Shown: one piece after another, positions 44,801 through 54,971 of the stretch | How the letters are laid out: every line of letters begins with the position of its first letter | Numbering within the stretch: the first letter of the stretch is position 1 | Notes under the pieces: generated by a model | Databases searched by the model: none | What the model was told of the DNA's origin: nothing | Seen by the model: only the letters and a program-made list of their open reading frames with translations | Position numbers and translations under genes: made by a program | Assembly: GCF_904849725.1 (NCBI RefSeq) | Contig: NC_058524.1 | Coordinates: 355,691,823-355,755,822 of the forward strand | Source: Hordeum vulgare subsp. vulgare | Lineage: Eukaryota; Streptophyta; Magnoliopsida; Poales; Poaceae | Direction of reading: 5' to 3' | DNA: 64,000 nucleotides

Positions 44801-46825
44801 GAGCTCGGGAGCTCTCTGGATGTTCTCGGCGCGGCGAGAGCACGCGTGCCAGAAGGGGTTTGGAGGCAAGCTGGCGTCGGGGAGGGCTTGGACTGGTCAA
44901 GGGGAATCCCGTGGCGTGCTAAGACAAGCTGTGGTCGCCTGAATCGAGCTGCAGGAAGGAGACAAGGTGCAGAGCACCGTTTCTGCACTCCAGGGAGGTG
45001 GTCACCACCTCACTTGATGTCCTGGGCCACCCCTTGGCCAGGCCAAGGTGTCACACATGCAAGGCATGCATGCCAAAATGCACTCGTAGAGTTTGGACAT
45101 ATATGAAGCTGGTTTGAATTGGTTTTGACCGAGGTTAACATTCCAGCAGGAAACTAAGGGCTGGTAAAAGTGGTTTTCACAGGAAGGGAATTGAGATGAA
45201 ACCTTGTCTACCAGTCTTATACATGGAAGGACTACAACAATTCCAAGTTTGGGATCAGGAAGAGGTGTGTAGCTAGTACTTGCTGTACAAGGCTACATTT
45301 CTGCCAAAAATCAACTTGTAGATGTCCTGCTCATTTTTCCCACATGAGCATGCCATCTATTGGTTTGAAATGAAGCCTTGGTATGCTAGGGGTCCTTTGG
45401 AAAGAGATGGGGGCTTTGGCTTAAGCAGAAGTGGGGCAAGAGGGGTGAAGATGGTGATTCCAAGGGTAAAATGAGGAATAGTTACATAGGGTCTCTCTCC
45501 AATAATTGACTAGTGGCCATGGAAATGTTAGTGGAGGTAAAATGTAACTATAAAGATGTGGTCGAAAGTTGAGCTGAAGGGTTAAAGTGGAAGGGGCCAA
45601 AGTAGCCAATAAAGTGAATGCACACAAGGTGTTTGATGAGTGGCGGAGCAACCATATGTACTTCAATGGATATGCAACTTAACATGATCAAATAATAGAT
45701 AAAAATAAGCTTGGGCACCAAATTTGGGATTTGGTGGAGAAGGTTTCCAATGTAGACTTGGAAAACCCAAGAAATTGGCAGAAATAGCTTTCTGCATAGA
45801 AAACTATTCAAATCAATTCCCACAAATCCAATATTTGCTGTGGGGGCATTATTTGAGTATTAAAGCATGCCCAAAAAGTTTGGGTTCAATTGGAGAAACT
45901 TTATAATGTAAAGTTTCCGAAAGTCAGGAATCAACAGAGAGGGTTTTGAGGGTCTTGGGACAAGTTCTTCTATTATCCTTGATGCACCACTTGGCGTGGA
46001 TGCATTATTGGAGTATAAGAACATGTCCACCAAATTTTAGAACAATTGAAGACACTTGACAATGTAGAGTTGCTCAAATTTGGATCTGGACATATAGGGT
46101 TTTAGAATAATTAGGGGATTCAAATCAACTTGGATTGATATGAAACTTGGCAAGATCATCAAACATATCATAGGTGACATGCTGGAATTTTACTCGAATT
46201 TATTGAGATAGAAATATTCCAAAAGCTTGAAATAGGCGGAAGGGTTTTGAGATTTTGCCCTGTATTTTGAACATGACCATGTGTTGAAACTCATATATAT
46301 GGAATATATATGTCTAGTGAGTTTCCCTAAATTTTGTCAAATATTTTGAAAGCAATAAAAATAACTTTCCTTCATAAGAGACCATTTCTGGCCTCACAGG
46401 AAGGCATTTAAATAAAATAGTAAAATACCTTTTAAAATAATAATATTGTGGTTTTGGGAAGTCATTTTGATAATGGGTTTTAAATAAAATAATTGATGCA
46501 AAATAAACTCCCTAATTTGAGGACTTGTAGTACAAATCTCATCTCAGGGGTTTTGAAAGCTTAATTCAAAGAAATGCTTTTTGGTGAAAATAATATTTGG
46601 TAAAAATAGTTTGTGGTCCTAAACACATGGCATGATCATTAGGCAGGAGTTTTGGGCAAAGGAGGTGAGTCTGGAGAGTAATAAGAATTATTGAGAATCA
46701 AACACAAGCATACAAGCAAGCGGGCAATAGTCACTTCAAGCATCACAAGCATTCACAAAAAAATTAATTGGTCCTAATTTTGAAATAAGTTAATTAGTTG
46801 GGAAAGCTAAACACAGGGTGTGACA
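41883..46825. mobile_element. Non-coding TG..CA element of 4943 bp, probable giant solo LTR or LARD-type element
   Basis: Begins TGTGGGGACCTCGAC and ends GGGTGTGACA between perfect TGCCA duplications inside Copia element D. The 5-bp duplication and TG..CA ends are those of an LTR-retrotransposon insertion. I find no gag or pol motif in any frame, no internal copy of either end, and no tRNA primer site, so it may be one very long LTR. The middle (about 44050-45060) is GC-rich with overlapping unsupported ORFs; the sides are AT-rich (43450-44050, 45400-46800). Long LTRs of several kb are known in Triticeae LARDs such as Sukkula, but I cannot confirm the family. Orientation is unknown. Confidence 0.7.
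44050..45060. other. GC-rich core of the 4.9-kb element
   Basis: Composition rises sharply compared with both sides. It includes an 11-G run (44097-44107) and ORFs on both strands (for example 44066-44398 plus, 44419-44988 minus) with no recognised domain. The ORFs are probably a by-product of GC content. Confidence 0.5.
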
Positions 46826-46830
46826 TGCCA

Positions 46831-48110
46831 CAAGTAAGTGGTACTATCATTACTACTTTGTATCTTTTGGCAACAATAGTATGAACATGTGTATCACTAC
46901 GATCGAGATCCGATAAACCATTCATTTTAGGTGCAAGACCATTGAAGGTATTATTCAAATAAATAGAGTAACCATTATTCTCTTTAAATGAATAACCGTG
47001 TTGCAATAAACACAATCTAATCATGTCTATGCTCAACGCAAACACCAAATAACAATTATGTAGGTTTAACACTAATCCCGATGGTAGAGGGAGCGTGCGA
47101 TGTTTGATCACATCAACCTTGGAAACACTTCCAACACATATCGTCACCTTGAATTTAGCTAGTCTCCGTTTATTTGGTAGCTTTTATTTAGAGTTACTAA
47201 CACTTAGCAACCGAACCGGTATATAATACCTTGGTGCTACTAGGAGTACTAGTAAAGTACACATCAATATCATGTATATCCAATATATGCTTGTCGACTT
47301 TGCCAGCCTTCTCATCTATCGAGTATCTAGGGTAGTTCCTCTTCAGGTGTTCCCCTCATTACAGAAGCACTTAGTCTCGGGCTTGGGTTCAACCTTGGGT
47401 CACTTCATTAGAGCAGCAACTGGTTTGCCGTTTCATGAAGTATCCCTTCTTGCCCTTGCCCTTCTTGAAACTAGTGGTTTTACTAACCATCAACAATTGA
47501 TGCTCATTTTTTATTTCTACTTTCGCGGTGTCAAACATCGCGAATAGCTCAAGGATCATCATATCTATCCCTGATATGTTATAGTTCATCATGAAGCTCT
47601 AGTAGCTTGGTGGTAGTGACTTTGGAGAACCATCACTATCTCAAGTGGAAGATTAACTCCCACTCGATTCAAGCGATTGTAGCACTCAGATAATCTGAGC
47701 ACATGCTCAACGATTGAATTTTTCTCCCTTACTTTGTAGACAAATAATCTTGTCGGAGGTCTCATACCTCTCAACAAGGGCACGAGCATGAAATCCCAAT
47801 TTCATCTCTTGGAACATCTCATATGTTCCGTGATGTTAAAAACGTCTCCGGCGCCTCAATTCTAAGCCGTTAAGCATTACGCACTGAACTATCACGTAGT
47901 CATCAAAAAAGTGTATGTCAGATGTTCGCAACATCGACAGACAACGCTCGAGGTTCAGCACACCGAGCGGTGCATTAAGGACATAAGCCTTGTGCGCAGC
48001 AATGAGGACAATCCTTAGTTTATGGACCCAGTCTGCATAATTGCTACTATCAACTTTCAACTAAATTTTCTCTAGGAACATATCTAAAATAGTAGAGCTA
48101 CAACGCAAGC
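46831..48110 (-). pseudogene. Protease and gag region of element D
   Basis: Minus-strand relics. LPSGLVLNLHNCYLVFALSIDMI at 47147-46794 belongs to the protease/pre-integrase linker. A damaged DTG region (YTGSVAKC) lies near 47220. Gag blocks VREKNSIVEHVLRLSECYNRLNRVG (47789-47589) and DSSNYADWVHKLRIVL (48060-47836) follow. It aligns with 18350-19300 of element B and shares its degenerate character. Confidence 0.8.
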
Positions 48111-49337
48111 TACAACATAATTTGCAAAGACCTTTTCACTATGTTCATGATAATGATTTCAATAAATCATATTACTTAAGAACTCCCACACAAATAGACA
48201 TCCCTCTAGTCATTCGAGTGGCGCATGATCTAAATCCACTAACTCAAGTCCGATCACCACGTGAATTGAGATAAGTTTCAATGGTGAACATCTCCATGTT
48301 GATCATATCAACTATATGATTCATGCTCGACCTTTCGGTTTCTTGTGTTTCGAGGCCATGTCTGTACATGCTAGGCTCGTCAAGTTTAACCCGAGTGTTC
48401 CGTGTGTGCAACTGTTTTGCACCCGTTGTATGTGAACGTTGAGTCTATCACACCTGATCATCACGTGGTGTCTCGAAACGACGAATTGTCGCAACGGTGC
48501 ACAGTCGGGGAGAACACAATTTTATCTTGAAATTTTAGTGAGGGATCACCTTATAATGCTACCGTCATCCTAAGCAAAATAAGGTGCATAAAAGGATTAA
48601 CATCACATGCAAATCAAAAATGACATGATATGGCCATGAACTTGTGCTTCTTGATCTCCAACACCAAAGCACCGGCATGATCTCTATCTTCACCGGCGCC
48701 GCACCACGATCTCCATCATCGTGCTGCCATCGAGGTTGTCACGCTATCTATGCTATTACTACTAAAGCTACTGCCTAGCGATAGAGCAAGAGCATTTGCG
48801 AGCGCAAAATAAATTTAAAGACAATCCTATGACTCCTGCCGGTTGCCGTAGCATTGACGTGCAAGTCGATATTTAACTACTACAACATCATCATCTCATA
48901 CATCCAATATATCATATCATGTCTTTGGGAACATCACATCACATGCATATCCTGCAAAAACAAGTTAGACGTCCTCTAATTTGTTGTTGCATGTTTTACG
49001 TGGCTGCTATGGGTATCTACTATGATCGCATCTTACTTACGCAAAACCACAACAATGATATGCAAGTTGCTATTTAACCTTATCCAAGGCCGCCTCGGTC
49101 AAATCCGATTCAACTAAAGTTGAAGAAACAGACACCTGCCAGTTATCTTTATGCAACAAGTTGCATGTCAGTCGATGAAATCGGTCTATCTTAAGTGTAC
49201 GAGTAAAGTTGGTCCGGGCCGCTTCAATCCAAAAATACCGCCGAATCAAGAAAAGACTAAGGAGGGAAGAAAATTGAACATCAATGCCCACAAACTCTTT
49301 TGTGTTCTACTCGAGGTATCATCTACGCATGAACCTA
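48111..49337 (-). other. Untranslated leader of element D
   Basis: Inverted equivalent of 5335-6585; contains the block ctatgactcctgccggttgccg (about 48825-48848). No gene. Confidence 0.65.
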
Positions 49338-49349
49338 GCTCTGATACCA
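49338..49349 (-). other. Primer binding site of element D (initiator-Met type)
   Basis: Reverse complement TGGTATCAGAGC, the canonical Copia site, one base from the 5' LTR. Confidence 0.85.
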
Positions 49350-49350
49350 C

Positions 49351-51162
49351 TGTTGGGGAATGTAGCATGGGAAACAAAAATTTCCTACGCACACACAATA
49401 CCTATCCATGGCGATGATCATCTACGAGAGGGGAGAGTGAATCTACATACCCTTGTAGATCGCTAAGAGGAAGCGTATATAACGCGGTTGATGTAGTGGC
49501 ACATCTTCGTGATTCAAATCGCAGCCCGTCCCGCGATCTCATCACGACCCGTCTCGCGATCCCATCCGGATCTAGTGCCGAACGAACGACACCTCCGCGT
49601 TCAACACACATACAGCTCAATGACGATCCCCGCCTTCTTGATCCAGCAAGAGGGGAGGAGAGGTAGATGAGTTCTCCAACACAGCAGCGTGGTGGTGGTG
49701 ATGGTGAACTAATCCAGCACGGCTTCGCCAAAGCACCGCCGAACTAGACTAGAGGAGAAACCGATCTAGATGAAGTAGAGGGAGCAGGTGGCAATTAGGG
49801 TTAGGGATGCCTCTAATTCCTCTAGTATATATAGGAGGGAGGGAGGGAGGGGAGGAGGCAGGCTCAAACCCTCAGGGTTTGGCCGAAATTGGAGGTGGAG
49901 GAGTCCTACTCCAATCCTACTAGGAGTAGGATTCCTCCTCTCCACTTGGAAACCCTTTCCTCCTCTTGCACCTTTGGATTTTTTCCTTCTCAAACCTCAT
50001 GGGACTTAGTGGGAGCTTAGTACAGCCCACTAGGGGCTGGTTTGTGTCCTCACACAGCCCATGAGGCCCCTCGGGGCGTAAAACCCCTCCCGATGGTCCC
50101 CGGTACCCTCCCGACACTCCCGGTGGACTACCGAAGTACCCCGAAACTTTTCCGGTGACCAAAACAGGACTTCCATATATCAATATTTATCTCCAGACCA
50201 TTCTGGAGATCCTCATGACATTCGGGATCTCATCCGGGACTCCGAACAACTTGCCGTTACCAACACCTATAACTCAACTATACCGAAACGTCACCGAACC
50301 TTAAGTGTGCAGATACTGCGGGTTTGGGAACTATGTAGACATGACATGAGACATTCTCCGGTCAATAACCAATAGCGGGGCCTGGATGCTCATAATGGCT
50401 CCTACATATTCTACGAAGATCTCTATAGGTTGAACCTCTATGTCAAGGATTCAGTTAATCTCGTATGTTGTTCCCTTTGTCCTTCGGTATGTTACTTGCC
50501 CGAGATTCGATCATCGATATCTCTATATCTAGTTCAATCTCGTTACCAACAAGTCTGTTTACTCGTTCCATAATATAAGACCCCGTTACTAACTCTTTAG
50601 TCACATTGCTTGCATGGCCTGTTGTGATGTTGTATTACCTAGTGGGCCCCGAGATACATCTCCGTCACATGGAGTGACAAATCCCAGTCTTGATCCTTGC
50701 CAACACAATAGACACCTTCGGAGATACCTGTAGATCACCTTTATAGTCACCTAGTTATGTTGCGACGTTTGATACACACAAGGTATTCCTCCGGTGTCCG
50801 GGAGTTGCTTGATCTCATGGTCATAGGAACATATACATTGACATGCAAAAAATAGTAGCAATAAACTGACACGATCATATGCTACGTTCATAGTTTGGGT
50901 CTTGTCCATCACATCATTCTCCTAATGATGTGATCCCGTTATCAAGTGACAACACTTGTCTATGGTGAGGAAACCATGACCATCTGTGATCAACGAGCTA
51001 GTCAACTAGAGGCTCACTAGGGACAATGTGTTGTCTATGTATCCACACATGTATTTGAGTTTCCAATCAATACAATTCTAGCATGGATAATAAACGATTA
51101 TTATGAACAAGGAAATATAATAGTAACCAATTCATTATTGCCTCTAGGGCATATTTCCAAGA
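49351..51162 (-). repeat. 5' LTR of element D (about 1812 bp), different subfamily
   Basis: Plus strand TGTTGGGGAATGTAGC to TATTTCCAAGA (terminal CA changed to GA). The first 600 bases differ from the 3' LTR at 37508 by many substitutions and indels (for example the ggtggtggtgatggtgaac and ggcttcgccaaagcacc segments have no close match there), while the U3 half is more similar. Confidence 0.88.
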
Positions 51163-51694
51163 GTAAATGGATGTAACAAAAATTTATTCGGTAGTAGGAA
51201 AACACAATAATGGTTGCAACAAAATGCTTTCGCTGCCATATTCTCAGCCTTGTGCGCCATTGACGGTCACCAGTGCCGCGGACGACCCTCTTGCAGCCCC
51301 CCGCCTCGTGACTTGTTTACCCTCGCTGTCTCCTCCCTCCTCGCCGTGGCTCGCCATAGCAGAAAAAAGCTCGTTCATGCCGGTGCACTGCATGCGGCGG
51401 CGGAGATGGAGGAAAAGGAGTGGTTGCTCTACATCATGAGGGAGAAGAAGGTAGTAAAAAAAGGATTGGAAGGAGTGATCCCATGGCCTGCACGACGCAC
51501 GATCAAGAGAATCGCAAGGCACGCGTGTCCGGTGTAACGGTTCGTCCGACGTTGCATACGTAAACGTTTCCCCTATCTAATACTCAATATTTGAATATAT
51601 CAAGCTTACATTTTCAATTTACATATAGCGATACGTAATCTTATGTGTGCCATGATGTGCCGTGTGCTCTGAGAATTCAGAACTTGATCGGATT
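51163..51694. other. Unassigned stretch of about 530 bp
   Basis: No gene is supported. A GC-rich part (51230-51545) is open in overlapping frames on both strands but shows no domain. It may be a remnant of low-copy DNA between element D and the Angela fragments. Confidence 0.5.
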
Positions 51695-51696
51695 TA

Positions 51697-51738
51697 CTCC
51701 CTGTGTCCCATAATATAAGAGTGTTTTTGACACTAGTG
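51697..51738. mobile_element. Left half of a Stowaway-like MITE
   Basis: TA followed by CTCCCTGTGTCCCATAATAT and gagtgtttttgacactagtg, the left arm and loop start of a common cereal MITE. It is cut by the LTR that starts at 51739. The right half is not in the window. Confidence 0.8.
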
Positions 51739-52672
51739 TGTTGGGAACGTTGCATGGGAAACAAAATTTTTCCTAGGCACACAAAGACCTATCATGGTGA
51801 TGTTCATCTACGAGAGGGAGATCGGATCCACATACTCTTGTAGATCGCTAAGCGGGAAGCATTAAGAAATGCGGTTGATGTAGTGTAACAACTTCATGAT
51901 TCAAATCACCGTCGTCCCACGACCCGTCCCGATCTAGCACCGAACGGACGGCACCTCCGCGTTCCGCACACGTACAACTCGATGATGATCTCCGCCTTCT
52001 TGATCCAGCAAGAGAGACGGGGAAGTAGATGAGTTCTCCGACAGCGTAACGGTGCGCCGGTGATGGTGACGATCTATTCCTGCAGGGCTCTGCTCGAGCT
52101 CCGCAGAAATCTGATCTAGAGGAAGAACTACGAAGTAGAGGTTTAGGGCTGCCCGTGGCAAAGTTGTGTCTCAAAAAACCTAAAACCTCTAGTATATATA
52201 GGAGGAGGGGATGGGCTAGCCTTGAGGCTCAAGGGAGACTCTAGGGCGTCGGCCGAAGTGGGAGGAGGAGGGATCCTCCTCCAATTCGGTTTGGAGGGAG
52301 GAGTCCCTTCCTTCCTTCCCACCTCCTCTTTTTTTTTCCTTTTGCATTGTTTTTTCTCCTTGGCCGAAATAGCCCCATTGGGCTGGCTACACCAGCCCAC
52401 TAAGGGCTGGTATACCATCCATGGGCCTATTAGGTTCTCTCCCGGGTGGGTGGCCCCTCCCGGTAAAACCCCAAAACCCATTCGTCACTCCGGGTACACT
52501 TCCGACAATGCGTGAAATCATTCCGGAAGCCAAATGCAACAATCCTATATATCAATCTTCGTTTCTGGACCATTACGAAAACCCTCGTGATGTCTGCAAT
52601 ATCATCCGGGACTCCGAACAAAACTTCGGTCACCAGCACCTATAACTCAACTATACCGAAACGTCACCAAAC
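51739..52672 (-). repeat. Truncated Angela-type LTR, fragment E
   Basis: Plus strand starts TGTTGGGAACGTTGC and runs 934 bp through the LTR to acgtcaccaaac, where a second LTR in the opposite orientation begins. The remaining half is absent. Confidence 0.88.
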
Positions 52673-52952
52673 TGTTGGAAATATGCCCTAGAGGCAATAA
52701 TAAATTAGTTATTACTATATTTCTTTGTTCGTGATTATCGTTTATTATCCATGCTATAATTGTATTGATTGTAAACACAAATACATGTGTGGATACATAG
52801 ACAAAACAAAACAGTATCCCTAGTAAGCCTCTAGTTGACTAGCTCGTTGATCAAAGATGGTCAGGTTTCCTAACCATAGACAAGTGTTGTCACTTGATAA
52901 CGGGATCACATCATTAGGAGAATCATGTGATGGACAAGACCCAAACTATGAA
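52673..52952 (+). repeat. Truncated Angela-type LTR, fragment F
   Basis: TGTTGGAAATATGCCCTAG to aacccaaactatgaacg region, 280 bp of LTR start, then abrupt change to Tat-element sequence at 52953. Confidence 0.88.
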
Positions 52953-52954
52953 CG

Positions 52955-53623
52955 GAAAGAGTGGAGTGCGGGAAAAAGCTTGATTCCATGGCAAATAGGG
53001 GAAACGTCGTGGAAAAGTTTGTGAAGGACTTCCTGGCGAAGATGCCTCTGACGCTCGCGGGTACGTTCTCTTCACCGAGTGAATATTCACGAACTTCGCC
53101 GAATGAATTGTGACTGATTCTTCGTTTTTCTTCTCATACAGAATTCTGCATGGACTTTGAGAAGGAGACCTTCGAGGTGGAGCCATATCTGGACCCCGTC
53201 AAGACCCATGTCCCTGACGCCTTGGCTGTAGATATGTACTGCCTCAACTATCATCTCCTGAAGGTTCAAGGGTACATCGCTCAGCTGCGAGCTGCTGTGG
53301 GGAGAATTGACAAGGAATTGTGGCCTGAAGACACCTTCCAAGTTGATCTGGAGGCTATGATGGGTCGCCTGTGTCGGATTCCTGACAGGGTACAAGCATG
53401 GAAGAAGTCATCCGCGCGGTGTGGAGCTGATGTCACCCTCTCACTCTTCAGAGTCCATTGCAAGGAGGTGAGAGAAGATAAGCTGAAGGCTCTCCAAGTA
53501 GCAAACACGAAGAAACTTCAGTTCAAAAATTTCATGGAGACTTTCATCTGTGTTGCGACTCGCATTGTTGATGGAATTGATCTCAATACCTTCGTCGAGC
53601 CTGCATGTCCCGGGGGGCCTTGA
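52955..53623 (+). CDS. Extra antisense ORF (aORF) of the Tat element, with a probable intron, 5' truncated
   Basis: Read on the plus strand, opposite to gag-pol. A first open part, KKLDSMANRGNVVEKFVKDFLAKMPLTLA, ends at a donor gtacgt (53061). An acceptor tcatacag ends at 53141. The join restores frame: ...PLTLA-EFCMDFEKETF... The second exon (53142-53623) runs 160 codons to a TGA and includes YHLLKVQGYIAQLRAAVGRIDKELWP, IPDRVQAWKKSSARCGADV and SLFRVHCKEVREDKLKALQVANTKK. It is rich in charged residues and probably helical, with no catalytic motif I know. The 5' end is lost at 52953. I recall similar proteins repeatedly predicted in grass genomes; function is unknown. Confidence 0.75.
53061..53141 (+). 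other. Predicted 81-bp intron in the antisense ORF
   Basis: GT-AG ends (gtacgttctc...cttctcatacag), a T-rich run before the acceptor, stops in the reading frame inside it, and frame restored by its removal (phase 1 on both sides). Confidence 0.65.
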
Positions 53624-53649
53624 GAAGAACCTGCACTTACTACCAAAAC

Positions 53650-54720
53650 TGAAATTCACCTCGGTATGCCGAGTGTTTTATGTATCGTGAAAACTTTATT
53701 CGAGTGTGGAACCCGAGTACTTTCTGGCTGCATGGATGACTTTGATCCGTGTTGAATTCTTTTGAATTTATCTGCTTCTGAGATTTGCTTGATTTCTAAA
53801 CCTCTCGAGTGAATAGGTTGCTATTCACTTGGGAAAAGTTTTTAACTTAGGCGATTTACTCGCAGCTAAGTCTCCGAGTGTAAAGTTTTCCTTTCACTCG
53901 GAGTATATTTTTACTTAGGCGAATCGTGTTTGCAGCTAAGCCCCCAAGTGTGAGAATTGCTCTTCACTCGGAGTACGTTTCGTACTTCGGCGAAAACTGG
54001 TTCACTGCTAAGCGTCGAGTGAATAGTTTGTTATTCACTCGGAAGGGTTTTTTAACTTAGGCGAATCATGTTCGCAGCTAAGTCCCCGAGTTTGAGAATT
54101 GCTCTTCACTCACAGTACGTTTCTTACTTAGGCAAAAAATGGTTCGCAGCTAAGTGTCAAGTGAATAGTTTGTTATTCACTCGGAAGGTTTTTTAACATA
54201 GGCGAATCATGTTCCCAGCTAAGCCACGGAGTGTGAGGATTGCTCTTCACTCGGAGTATGATTTGTACCTAGGCGAAAACCGGTTCGCAGCTAAGCATCT
54301 GAGTGAATAGTTTGTTATTCACTCGGAAGATTTTTTTTAACTTAGGCAAATCATGTTCGCACCTAAGCCCCCTAGTATGAGGATTGCTCTTCACTCGGAG
54401 TGCGTTTTGTACTTAGGCGAAAACCGGTTCGCAGCTATGCATCCGAGTGAATAGTTTGTTATTCACTCGGAAGGGTTTTTTAACTTAGGAGAATCATGTT
54501 CGTAGCTAAGCCCCCGAGTGTGAGGATTGCTCTTCACTCGGAGTATGAGGATTGCTCTTCACTCGGAGTATGATTTGTACTTAGGCGAAAACTGGTTCGC
54601 AACTAAACATCCGAGTGAATAGTTTGTTATTCACTCGGAAAGGTTTTTTAACTTAGGCGAATCATGTTCGCAGCTAAGCCCCCGAGTGTGAGGATCGCTC
54701 TTCACTTGGAGTATGATTTG
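53650..54720. repeat. Tandem repeat tract, period about 143 bp
   Basis: Each unit contains gtgaatagtttgttattcactcgga and later gaggattgctcttcactcggagta, separated by acttaggcga.aa...gttcgcagctaag. The gaatagttt block recurs at 54021, 54162, 54305, 54449 and 54617 (spacing 141, 143, 144, 168). The longer last spacing contains an extra 26-bp tgaggattgctcttcactcggagta copy (about 54520-54570). Each unit is itself two related halves of about 72 bp. Earlier, less regular units begin near 53811. Confidence 0.92.
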
Positions 54721-54971
54721 GGATAGAAGCTGCTCGATCGGAATCGACACAAACTGAAGAAGCTATGACTTTGACAAGCTACATTGTTTAGCAAACTTCA
54801 TGTGTTACATCAAATCAATATGTGGTCAAGCGTAAAAGCGTTTGAGTAAATATGTATTCCATGCACGTGGCTCGTCGATCCTCTTCTGGAGATTGTAGAG
54901 TCGATAAGATACATTGTTTAGCACCTTGTGACGATGAAAGGCCCTTCCCAAGTAGGAGCTAGCTTATGTGG

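Larger units (their letters stand above)
37508..51162 (-). mobile_element. Angela-type Copia element D, minus strand, split, with mismatched LTRs
   Basis: 3' LTR 37508-39317, decayed pol and gag at 39331-41877 and 46831-48110, leader, PBS, and 5' LTR 49351-51162. A 4.9-kb element with its TGCCA duplication separates pol from the protease/gag part. The two LTRs are not a matching pair, and the outer flanks (tgatc at 37503-37507, gtaaa after 51162) show no target duplication. Interior lesions match those of element B. Confidence 0.85.

Noticed and set aside
44066..44988. Several GC-rich ORFs on both strands
   Set aside because: Low-complexity, overlapping on opposite strands, no recognised domain; expected by chance in GC-rich sequence.
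49338..49349. tRNA-like matches, also at 2067, 12529, 30304 and 61400
   Set aside because: Each is a short match to a tRNA 3' end next to an LTR, that is a primer binding site, with no tRNA gene around it.
51167..51537. ORFs of 90-107 codons on both strands
   Set aside because: No family resemblance and overlapping frames on both strands; left as unassigned sequence.
53087..53395. Minus-strand ORF opposite the antisense ORF
   Set aside because: No motif; the plus-strand frame has matching splice sites, longer continuity and recalled family resemblance.
53650..54720. CRISPR-like array of repeats
   Set aside because: The units are contiguous tandem repeats inside a plant retrotransposon, without unique spacers of constant length.
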